From Candidatus Nanohaloarchaea archaeon (GTDB taxonomy: Archaea > Nanohalarchaeota > Nanosalinia > Nanosalinales > Nanosalinaceae), in the NCBI GenBank assembly GCA_013343275.1, contig CP046106.1:682001-746000 (forward strand): a stretch of DNA of 64,000 bases, in the 5' to 3' direction. The stretch's first letter is position 1; each line of letters begins with the position of its first letter. The notes beneath the pieces are model-generated. The model had not been told where the DNA came from, did not search any database, and saw only the letters and a list, made by a program, of their open reading frames with translations. Made by a program: the position numbers and the translations under genes. Shown one piece after another: positions 7,156 through 14,331 of this stretch.

Positions 7156-9198
7156 TTATTCTTCCAGTTCTAGCTCTATATCAGAGACGAAGGCCTCATC
7201 TTTCTTCAGGATCAAAGGGTTGACATCTATCTCGGAGATTTCCTCATGGTTTAATGCCAGTTCTCCCAGTCTGATAATCGCGTCTTTCACGGGCTCCATT
7301 GAGTGATCTTCTCCACGAACCCCTTTGAACAGGTCGCTGCTCTGAAGCTCCTCTATCATCTGTTCGGCTTCTTCCTCGCTAATAGGTGCGATTCCGAACG
7401 AGATATCATGCAGGGCCTCGATGTAGATGCCTCCGAGGCCTACGAGAATCATCGGGCCGAACTGTGGATCTCTCTTCATTCCCAGAGCAACTTCGAGACC
7501 GTTCAGTTCCTCCTGTATGACTATTCCATTGATCGGTACCTCTCCGTTCTTCGCGTGGTGAACGTTTTCAATTATTTCTCTAAAGCTTTCCTGAACATCT
7601 TCCCTGTTCTCAACACCGGTTTTAACACCGCCCACATCGGTCTTATGCGATATTTCCGGCGAATCAATCTTCATAACCAGAGGGTAGCCGATACTGGAGG
7701 CTGCATCCTCCGCATTGCCAGGGGCGCTCTCGACCTCGGTAAGAGGAAGATCAAAACCGTAGGCCTCAAATAGTTGATGGCCTTCCTCATAGCCAGAATA
7801 ATCCTGAAGAGCATTCTCCGCCTTCGTCCTGTCAAAGTCTATATCCTGATATGTTCTGTCGGTTTCAAGGAATTCACGGTAGCTATGCATTGATTTCAGA
7901 GTCTTTATCGCATCTACAGGATCCTCGAACTCAGGAATCCTGTTATCTTCCAGTATCTCCTTGCCTGAAGCAACATCTTCCTCTCCCATGAAAGAGGCAA
8001 AAACCGGTTTCTCCGAATTCTGATCTGCCTCAACTATCGCTTTCGCGGTTTTATCGATCTCTGTATTGGCCTGCGGCGTCAGTAACACTACAACAGCATC
8101 AACATTCCTGTCATCAAGCACCGAATCAAGAGCCTGTCTGTACCTGTGGTGGCCTGCGTCGCCTATAACATCAAGCGGGTTGTGAAGAGTTGATTCATCC
8201 GGCATTACCTCCTCAAGCCCGGCCTTTGTTTCCTCAGAAAACTCCGCAAGCTCCATCCCTCTCTGAGATATCTCATCAGTGGTAATAACTCCAGGCCCTC
8301 CTGCATTAGTAACTATTGCAATTCTCTTGCCTTCAGGAGGTTTCTGGTAGGAGAAAGCGCGGCCGAAATCCAGCAGTTCTCTGTTGGACTCGGCCTCTAT
8401 AATACCTGCCTTTCGGAAGGCTGCCTGATAGGCCTGATAGCTGCCAGCAATACTTCCAGTATGTGACGATGCTGCAGATCCTCCTTTATCTGTACGACCG
8501 GATTTAATCATTACAATCGGTTTCTCACGGGAAGTCTTCTCCGCCTCATTCATGAACTCGCGGCCGTTATCAATCCCCTCGGTATAGGCGATAATTGATT
8601 CAGTATCGTCTTCGCGCCATTTCTTCAGAAGATCAACCTCGTTAAGCTGAGCCTTGTTACCTAGAGACACGAAGTGGCGGAAACCGATATGCTCCGCCTT
8701 CGAGTAATCCAGTATCGCCGTGCAGAAAGCTCCGGACTGGCTCATGAAGGATATATCTCCTTCCTCCGGCATTTTGGATGCAAAGGACGCATTCATCGAG
8801 TTCTCGGTATTGATAAGGCCGAGGACGTTAGGCCCCAGGAGCGCGATATCGTTCTCATTCGCAATATCCAGAACTTCCTGCTCCCTCTGCTCATTGCCTG
8901 TCTCAGAGAATCCTGCGGACACAATAATCGCGGCCTCTACTCCTTTGCTCGCGGCATCCTGCATAACATCAGCAACAATTTTTGAAGGAACCGCTATAAC
9001 TGCAAGATCTGTTCCTTCCGGTATCTCATCGAAGGCCTTTTTTCCTTCCACTTTGTCAGCTTTAGGGTTGACAGGATAGATCTCTCCCTCAAATCCATGA
9101 GCCAGGTTGTCGAAGATTTCATGGCCTGTCTTGCCTTCATGGCGTGAAGCCCCTACTACAGCAATATCTTCTGGTTTGAAGAGTTTATCGAGTTTCAT
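7156..9198 (-). CDS. acd: ADP-forming acetyl/acyl-CoA synthetase, fused alpha-beta
   Basis: 680 aa. It converts acetyl-CoA, ADP and phosphate to acetate, ATP and CoA, the main substrate-level phosphorylation step of acetate-forming archaea. An N-terminal CoA-binding domain (MKLDKLFKPEDIAVVGASR) is followed by a ligase domain with SQSGAFCTAIL and the phosphohistidine region SHTGSIAG. A C-terminal ATP-grasp (beta) domain contains YPLVMKIDSPEISHKTDVGG and EIDVNPLIL. The start at 9198 matches family N-termini; a longer frame to 9294 would run over the opposite PDH promoter. It is divergent from PDH E1alpha, whose pathway makes its substrate. Confidence 0.93.
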   Translation of the reverse strand: MKLDKLFKPEDIAVVGASRHEGKTGHEIFDNLAHGFEGEIYPVNPKADKVEGKKAFDEIPEGTDLAVIAVPSKIVADVMQDAASKGVEAAIIVSAGFSETGNEQREQEVLDIANENDIALLGPNVLGLINTENSMNASFASKMPEEGDISFMSQSGAFCTAILDYSKAEHIGFRHFVSLGNKAQLNEVDLLKKWREDDTESIIAYTEGIDNGREFMNEAEKTSREKPIVMIKSGRTDKGGSAASSHTGSIAGSYQAYQAAFRKAGIIEAESNRELLDFGRAFSYQKPPEGKRIAIVTNAGGPGVITTDEISQRGMELAEFSEETKAGLEEVMPDESTLHNPLDVIGDAGHHRYRQALDSVLDDRNVDAVVVLLTPQANTEIDKTAKAIVEADQNSEKPVFASFMGEEDVASGKEILEDNRIPEFEDPVDAIKTLKSMHSYREFLETDRTYQDIDFDRTKAENALQDYSGYEEGHQLFEAYGFDLPLTEVESAPGNAEDAASSIGYPLVMKIDSPEISHKTDVGGVKTGVENREDVQESFREIIENVHHAKNGEVPINGIVIQEELNGLEVALGMKRDPQFGPMILVGLGGIYIEALHDISFGIAPISEEEAEQMIEELQSSDLFKGVRGEDHSMEPVKDAIIRLGELALNHEEISEIDVNPLILKKDEAFVSDIELELEE

Positions 9199-9260
9199 GT
9201 TTTTGAATGGTCTAAGCTCGTTATTTAGGTTGTTGAATTCACCGAGAGGTCGCAAACGAT

Positions 9261-9270
9261 TTTTTATATA
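9261..9270 (+). promoter_or_regulatory. TATA box of the pyruvate dehydrogenase operon
   Basis: TTTTTATATA is centred about 29 bases before the ATG at 9296, the spacing expected if transcription begins at or next to the start codon. The operon mRNA would therefore be leaderless. No Shine-Dalgarno sequence precedes that ATG, which agrees. Confidence 0.7.
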
Positions 9271-9295
9271 CAGCCGGAGGCCTGTTTCAATCATA

Positions 9296-10351
9296 ATGCG
9301 GGAAGAAGTATATTCTGGTTCTGTTGAGCGTATTGAAGTAATGGGGACTGAAGACGAAGAGGACTTCCCCTGGATCGAAGAAGATGAGTACAGAGAGCTC
9401 TACAGAAAAATGATGATTGCAAGAAAATTTGATGAAAAGGCCTTCTCACTGCAGAGAAGAGGCGAAATATCCACTTACGCGCCGCATAAAGGACAGGAGG
9501 CCGCTCAGATCGGAGCAGTTTTTGCACTGGACGAGGATGACTGGATTGTGCCTTCTTTCCGCGAATCAGCGGCATTCATACAGAGAGGCGCACCTCTAGA
9601 CAAGATCTTTCAGAGATGGATGGGCGATGCCAACGGCCAGAAAGATCTCTCCGAACTGAATACATTACCTGTAGCAATTCCTGTAGGAACGCAGAATCTG
9701 CATACCGCGGGCCTTGGGATGGCTATGGAGAAGAAAGGAGACGAAAACGCAGTACTTGGGTTCACAGGCGATGGATCGACTTCTGAAGGAGATTTCCACG
9801 AGGCCCTGAATTTTTCAGGAGTCTTCAGCGGCCACTCAGTATTCTTCGTACAGAACAACCAGTACGCGATCTCTATGCCCAGGGAGAAGCAGACCAGGTC
9901 CGAGACGATCGCACAGAAAGCTATCGCATACGGGATCGACGGCATACAGGTCGATGGCAACGATCTGCTGGCTGTGATCAAGGCGGTAGAAGAAGCGCTG
10001 GAAAAGGCCCGTAAAGGAGAGCCAGTCCTCGTAGAGGCCATAACTTACAGGCTGGAGGATCACACTACTTCCGACGATTCGACACGTTACAGAGATGAGG
10101 AGGAAGTAGAAGAATGGAAGGAGAAAGACCCCTTAAAACGCTTCAGAGAATACCTGAAAGAACACGATATCTGGGACGACGAAATGGAAAGCTTCGAGGA
10201 AGAGGCCGAGGAAAAAGTAGATAAAGCTGCCCAGAAGGCGATAGAAGCAGACGACCCAAGCTTCGACGAACTGTTCGACTATGTATACGAGGAGATGCCC
10301 GAGCTGTTACAGGAGGAAAAAGAACAGCTCAGAGAAGAGGTGAAGGAATGA
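9296..10351 (+). CDS. pdhA: Pyruvate dehydrogenase E1 component, alpha subunit
   Basis: 351 aa, a normal E1alpha length. With E1beta it performs the thiamine-diphosphate-dependent decarboxylation of pyruvate (or a branched 2-oxo acid) and acetylates the E2 lipoyl group. The ThDP motif begins GDGSTSEGDFHEALNFSGVF and ends about 30 residues later at NNQYAIS. EDHTTSDDSTRYR near residue 285-300 is the conserved phosphorylation-loop region. The start at 9296 is set by a TATA box at 9261-9270; upstream in-frame codons would lie before the predicted transcription start. First gene of a four-gene operon. Substrate choice between pyruvate and branched acids cannot be settled, but the neighbouring acetate-forming enzyme favours pyruvate. 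Confidence 0.93.
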   Translation: MREEVYSGSVERIEVMGTEDEEDFPWIEEDEYRELYRKMMIARKFDEKAFSLQRRGEISTYAPHKGQEAAQIGAVFALDEDDWIVPSFRESAAFIQRGAPLDKIFQRWMGDANGQKDLSELNTLPVAIPVGTQNLHTAGLGMAMEKKGDENAVLGFTGDGSTSEGDFHEALNFSGVFSGHSVFFVQNNQYAISMPREKQTRSETIAQKAIAYGIDGIQVDGNDLLAVIKAVEEALEKARKGEPVLVEAITYRLEDHTTSDDSTRYRDEEEVEEWKEKDPLKRFREYLKEHDIWDDEMESFEEEAEEKVDKAAQKAIEADDPSFDELFDYVYEEMPELLQEEKEQLREEVKE

Positions 10352-10401
10352 TGAAGATCGCAGATCTTCGCAGAGACGAAAACAGAGGTGTTTTCGAATA
10401 A
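10348..10401 (+). CDS. Candidate 17-codon mini-cistron linking E1alpha and E1beta
   Basis: ATG at 10348 overlaps the E1alpha stop (ATGA). Seventeen codons run to a TAA at 10399-10401 that overlaps the E1beta ATG (TAATG). The frame passes through two perfect hairpins: 10353-10359 with 10363-10369 (loop GCA) and 10377-10383 with 10390-10396 (loop AGAGGT). The second loop exposes the E1beta ribosome site. The peptide, MMKIADLRRDENRGVFE, resembles no family I know. Its likely role is translational coupling, not a functional product. Confidence 0.4.
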   Translation: MMKIADLRRDENRGVFE

Positions 10402-11369
10402 TGGGAGAAAAAATGAATATTGTTGAGGCCGTTAATCAGGCGCTTCACGACGAAATGGACGAAGATGAAAATGTAATTGCATACGGAGAGGATGTAGGAG
10501 AGGACGGTGGAGTTTTCCGTGCGACCGAAGGCCTCCAGGACGAGTTCGGAGAGGATCGCTGTTTTTCGAGTCCTCTGGCCGAGTCAGGGATTGCCGGAAC
10601 TGCTATCGGGATGAGCCTGTACGGTTTCCGGCCGGTAGTTGAGATGCAGTTCTCCGGGTTCTCGTACCTGGCGTTCTACCAGATCAAAGAACACGCATCC
10701 AGGATGAGAATCAGATCCCGTGGCGACTACAACGTGCCGCTTACAGTTCGTGCACCGTACGGAGGAGGAATTTCAGCACTGGAACACCACCAGGAATCGC
10801 CAGAGACGTTCTTCGCCCATTCACAGGGCCTGCATGTTGTAATCCCAAGTACACCGCAGGACACCTACTCTCTGCTCCGTAAATCAATTCAGATGGATGA
10901 CCCTGTAGTCTTCCTTGAACCGAAGAAAATCTACAGAGCCTTCAAAGAGGAAGTCGATACAGAGAAAGAAGTAGATCTAGAACAAGCCCGTATAGTACAG
11001 GAAGGAGAGGACGTAACCCTGATTGCATGGGGCGCAATGGTTCCTGTAGCAGAGGACGCAGCCGAAGAGATCGATGCCGATGTCGAGATAATCGATCCCC
11101 GCACAATTTACCCCGCGGACTTCGATACGATATACGAATCAGTGGAGAAAACCGGGCGCGCAATGGTACTACACGAGGCCCCAAAGAGTGTCGGTTTTGG
11201 AGCAGAGATCGCTACACGCATACAGGAAAACGAAATCTTGAAGATGGAGGCTCCTGTAGAAAGAGTTACAGCACCAGATACTCCTTACCCACTTTACACT
11301 CTTGAAGACTTCTACATGCCGAACAAGGAAAGAGCTGTGAAAGGCCTTGAGAGAGTACTCAACTTCTAG
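10401..11369 (+). CDS. pdhB: Pyruvate dehydrogenase E1 component, beta subunit
   Basis: 322 aa, the normal length of E1beta. It forms the alpha2beta2 E1 with the product of the gene before it. The N-terminus MNIVEAVNQALHDEM and the segment GEDVGEDGGVFRATEGLQ are family signatures, as are SPLAESGIAGTAIGMSLYGF and the C-terminal transketolase domain with GFGAEIATRI. ATG at 10401 or 10413 are both possible; 10401 is favoured because GAGGTG at 10385-10390 is well placed. That site lies in a hairpin loop, which may regulate initiation. Confidence 0.93.
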   Translation: MGEKMNIVEAVNQALHDEMDEDENVIAYGEDVGEDGGVFRATEGLQDEFGEDRCFSSPLAESGIAGTAIGMSLYGFRPVVEMQFSGFSYLAFYQIKEHASRMRIRSRGDYNVPLTVRAPYGGGISALEHHQESPETFFAHSQGLHVVIPSTPQDTYSLLRKSIQMDDPVVFLEPKKIYRAFKEEVDTEKEVDLEQARIVQEGEDVTLIAWGAMVPVAEDAAEEIDADVEIIDPRTIYPADFDTIYESVEKTGRAMVLHEAPKSVGFGAEIATRIQENEILKMEAPVERVTAPDTPYPLYTLEDFYMPNKERAVKGLERVLNF

Positions 11370-11379
11370 GTGATTAAAA

Positions 11380-11442
11380 ATGAAAAATAAAATCAAGAAT
11401 CGAAAGCCGGTTTATCCGGCTTCACATGATCGAACTCTGTAG
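11380..11442 (+). CDS. Candidate 20-codon mini-cistron linking E1beta and E2
   Basis: An ATG at 11380 is preceded by a good ribosome site (AGGTGA, 11368-11373). Twenty codons run to TAG at 11440-11442, directly abutting the GTG start of E2 at 11443. The frame crosses one perfect hairpin (11403-11409 with 11415-11421, loop TTTAT) and ends in a second (11430-11437 with 11445-11452, loop TGTAGGT). The encoded peptide begins MKNKIKNRKP and is basic, unlike the proteome. Ribosomes finishing it would melt the hairpins and could restart at E2. Confidence 0.45.
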   Translation: MKNKIKNRKPVYPASHDRTL

Positions 11443-11452
11443 GTGAGTTCGA
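11403..11452 (+). promoter_or_regulatory. Tandem hairpins covering the E2 start
   Basis: Hairpin one is AAGCCGG/CCGGCTT with a five-base loop. Hairpin two is TCGAACTC/GAGTTCGA with a seven-base loop, and the E2 GTG (11443-11445) straddles its loop and 3' arm. Both stems are perfect. Folding would hide the start codon unless an upstream ribosome opens it. Confidence 0.55.
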
Positions 11453-12900
11453 TTAAATTCGAGTTCCCTGATACCGGCGAAGGAGTAACTGAAGGAAAGT
11501 TCCTGGAATGGAAGATAGATGTAGGTGACAAAGTAGAGGAAGATCAGGTAGTAGGAGAGGCCGAGACAGACAAGGCCGTAGTTGAAATTCCTGCACCTGC
11601 TGATGGAACAGTTAAAGAGCTTATGGCCTCGCCTGGCGACCGTGTAGAGGTCGGCGATGCAATCATGGAGCTTGATACCAGAGGAAGTAACGAAAGCTCC
11701 TCAGAAGAAAGTAATAACTCCCCGGAGGAACAGAGCGAGGCCAAGGAAACAGAAGAAAAAGACACCGAAAACGAAGAGTCAGAAGAACCAGAAGAGGACG
11801 AGAAGGCCTCCGATAACGAAAGTTCTGAAGGCGATATACTTGCACTGCCGAAGGTCAGAAAGCTGGCTGAGGAAAAAGGGGTAGAACTGGCCTCTATCAA
11901 GACAGGTGAGAGAATTACCGAAGAAGAGGTCTTGCAGGCAGCCAGCGGAGAAGGGAGCCAGGAAACAGAGGTGTCCGGAGAGACAGTTTCCGAAGCTGGT
12001 ACAGAGGAGGTAAATGCATCGCCGTCTGTCCGGCAGTTAGCCCGCGAAAAAGAGGTTGATATACAGTCAGTTGAAGGTAGCGGTCGCGGAGGTAAAGTTA
12101 CCCGGCAGGACGTGCTGGATGCTACAGAAACAGAAGAAACATCTGAAGAAGAGGCCTCTACGAGAGAAGAACCGCCTACCGGTCAGAGCAGTGGAGAAGA
12201 TTACTCTGGAGAGGTAGAGCGTGTGGAGATGTCTGGCATAAGGAAAAGTATTGCCAGCAAGATGGAGAAGTCGCGTTTCACAGCACCGCACGTCACCCAT
12301 GTAGAGAAAGCAGATATAACGGAGCTAGCCGAGTTAAGAGACAAAGTCAAGAACGAAGTCGATGCACACCTCACATACCTTCCTTTCGTGATGAAGGCCT
12401 GTACCAAGGCCCTTCAGGACTATCCATCGCTGAACTCGGAACTGGACGAAGAAAATGATACAGTTGTACAGAAAAAGTACTACGATTTCAATATCGCTGT
12501 TGATACCGATGATGGCCTTCTAGTGCCGCGTATTGATTCTGTTAAGGAGAATAACATGGTTGAACTTGCGCAGGATATTGTTGAGAAGGCAGAGGCCGCT
12601 CGTGCCGGGGAGCTGAGCCAGGAAGAGATGAAGCCCGGCACCTTCTCAATCACAAACCTCGGTGTTATCGGCGGAGAGGAGTTCACACCAATTATTAACT
12701 ATCCTCAGGTAGCTATACTGGGGATCGGGAAGATTGGAGAGACTGCAGAAGTGGTTGATGGCGAGGTAAAGCCAAGGACTACTGTCAAGCTGTCATTAAG
12801 CTATGACCACAGAGTTGTCGACGGAGCAACCGCTGCCAAGTTCATGAACGATGTAGTGGAAAATCTGGAGAAGCCTGAAGAGTTGATGGTGAATCTGTAA
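11443..12900 (+). CDS. pdhC: Dihydrolipoamide acyltransferase E2, with two peripheral-subunit-binding domains
   Basis: 485 aa. The lipoyl domain spans 1-80, with the lipoylated lysine K44 in ETDKAVVE. A long acidic linker follows. Then come two peripheral-subunit-binding-like segments, at about 132-167 (ALPKVRKLAEEKGVELASI) and 191-228 (ASPSVRQLAREKEVDIQSV, with GSGRGGKVTRQDV). The catalytic acyltransferase domain spans about 258-485, with the active-site SYDHRVVDG (H455, D459). It transfers the acetyl group to CoA and scaffolds the complex. Most bacterial and archaeal E2 proteins carry one binding domain. GTG start is used; an ATT at 11452 is the only near alternative. It overlaps nothing and is one base from E3. 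Confidence 0.93.
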   Translation: MSSIKFEFPDTGEGVTEGKFLEWKIDVGDKVEEDQVVGEAETDKAVVEIPAPADGTVKELMASPGDRVEVGDAIMELDTRGSNESSSEESNNSPEEQSEAKETEEKDTENEESEEPEEDEKASDNESSEGDILALPKVRKLAEEKGVELASIKTGERITEEEVLQAASGEGSQETEVSGETVSEAGTEEVNASPSVRQLAREKEVDIQSVEGSGRGGKVTRQDVLDATETEETSEEEASTREEPPTGQSSGEDYSGEVERVEMSGIRKSIASKMEKSRFTAPHVTHVEKADITELAELRDKVKNEVDAHLTYLPFVMKACTKALQDYPSLNSELDEENDTVVQKKYYDFNIAVDTDDGLLVPRIDSVKENNMVELAQDIVEKAEAARAGELSQEEMKPGTFSITNLGVIGGEEFTPIINYPQVAILGIGKIGETAEVVDGEVKPRTTVKLSLSYDHRVVDGATAAKFMNDVVENLEKPEELMVNL

Positions 12901-12901
12901 A

Positions 12902-14311
12902 ATGGTCGTAGGAGATATAGCAACAGGAACAGATCTTGTAGTTATAGGAGCAGGGCCTGGAGGGTATTCGGCAGCAATAAGAGCCGCACAGGAAGGCCTC
13001 GACGTCATGCTTGTGGATAAGGAGAAGATTGGGGGAACATGTTTGAACCGGGGATGTATTCCTGCAAAGGCCTTTATCCATGCCTCGAAGTTCCACGAGG
13101 ATATCCAGCACTGGAACGAGATAGGTATCAAGGCAGAATGCGAACACATCAAGTTCGAGGATATCGCAGAATGGAAGGATGAAATAGTGGAGAAGCTGGA
13201 CAGAGGTGTTGAGCAAATCCTTGATCACGAAAACGTGGAGTACAAGCAGGGGGAGGCCAAGTTCATTGATTCTAACACTGTCAGAATTGAGGAAGAGCAC
13301 CGTACCGACAAGATAGAGTTCGATAACGCAATAATTGCAACCGGCAGCTCCCCGATAGAGATTCCGGGCCTCGAGTTCGATAAAGACAAGGTGATCTCCT
13401 CCCGCGAACTCCTGAACCTGAAAGAAGTACCTGATGAGATAGTAGTCGTTGGCGGAGGATACATTGGTATGGAGGCCGTAACCAAGTTCTGCAAGTTCGG
13501 CGCCACTGTCAAAGTCGTTGAGGCCCGGGATAGAGTCCTGGCGAACTTCGATGAGGAAATAGTCAACCATCTCCAGGAAGTTACAGACGAGTACAGCGAC
13601 GAAATCTATACCTCTGCAGAGGCACAGGAAGTGAGATATGAAGACGACAAGGCCGTACTGGTGGCAGAACAGGATGGAGAACAGCTAGAGATTGAGGGAG
13701 ACTACATACTGGTGGCCGCAGGCAGAACAGCAGAACCAAACCTCGAAAGCCTTGAACTTGACAAAACAGATGTCGAAGTTGAAGAAGGATTTATACAGGC
13801 CGACAAACAGATGAAGACCGGTGACAGCAATATTTTCGCAGTAGGAGATGCTGTAGGACAGCCGATGCTCGCACACAAGGCCTACAGAGAAGGTAAAGTT
13901 GCTGCAGAAGTAGCTGCAGGCAAGAAATCTGCCTTCGACAACCAGTACATACCAAAGGCCATGTACACCGACCCAGAAGTCGCAACAGTAGGCCTTACAC
14001 CTGAAGAGGCCGAAGAAAAATACGGCGAAGTGACGACCGGAAAATTTCCATTCACAGCATCCGGTAGGGCATTGACCACGACAAAGACTGACGGCTTTGT
14101 ACGTGTAGTTGCGAGAGAAGACGGAAAGATGGCGGGAGTGCAGATAGTAGGTGCGCGGGCGTCCGACATGATCGCAGAAGCTACGCTGGCCCTAGAAATG
14201 CAGGCCTATTTAAGCGACGTAGCAAATACAATACATGCACACCCCACCTTCCCTGAAGCATTGGGAGAGGCCTGTGAGGATGCACTGGATAAATCAATAC
14301 ACAAAGCCTGA
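12902..14311 (+). CDS. lpdA: Dihydrolipoamide dehydrogenase (E3)
   Basis: 469 aa, the standard length. It reoxidises the E2 dihydrolipoyl group and reduces NAD+. The FAD-binding GAGPGGYSAAIRAAQ, the redox disulfide GGTCLNRGCIPAKA, the NAD-binding VVGGGYIGMEAVTKF, the second FAD motif IFAVGDA and the C-terminal dimer-interface HAHPTFPEAL (with the His-Glu catalytic pair) are all present. ATG at 12902 starts one base after the E2 stop. It completes the PDH complex. Confidence 0.96.
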   Translation: MVVGDIATGTDLVVIGAGPGGYSAAIRAAQEGLDVMLVDKEKIGGTCLNRGCIPAKAFIHASKFHEDIQHWNEIGIKAECEHIKFEDIAEWKDEIVEKLDRGVEQILDHENVEYKQGEAKFIDSNTVRIEEEHRTDKIEFDNAIIATGSSPIEIPGLEFDKDKVISSRELLNLKEVPDEIVVVGGGYIGMEAVTKFCKFGATVKVVEARDRVLANFDEEIVNHLQEVTDEYSDEIYTSAEAQEVRYEDDKAVLVAEQDGEQLEIEGDYILVAAGRTAEPNLESLELDKTDVEVEEGFIQADKQMKTGDSNIFAVGDAVGQPMLAHKAYREGKVAAEVAAGKKSAFDNQYIPKAMYTDPEVATVGLTPEEAEEKYGEVTTGKFPFTASGRALTTTKTDGFVRVVAREDGKMAGVQIVGARASDMIAEATLALEMQAYLSDVANTIHAHPTFPEALGEACEDALDKSIHKA

Positions 14312-14331
14312 AAAATTACTGAAGAATATTT

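Noticed and set aside
9199-9294. Longer N-terminus of the ADP-forming synthetase
   Set aside because: It would run over the PDH TATA box and does not match family N-termini.
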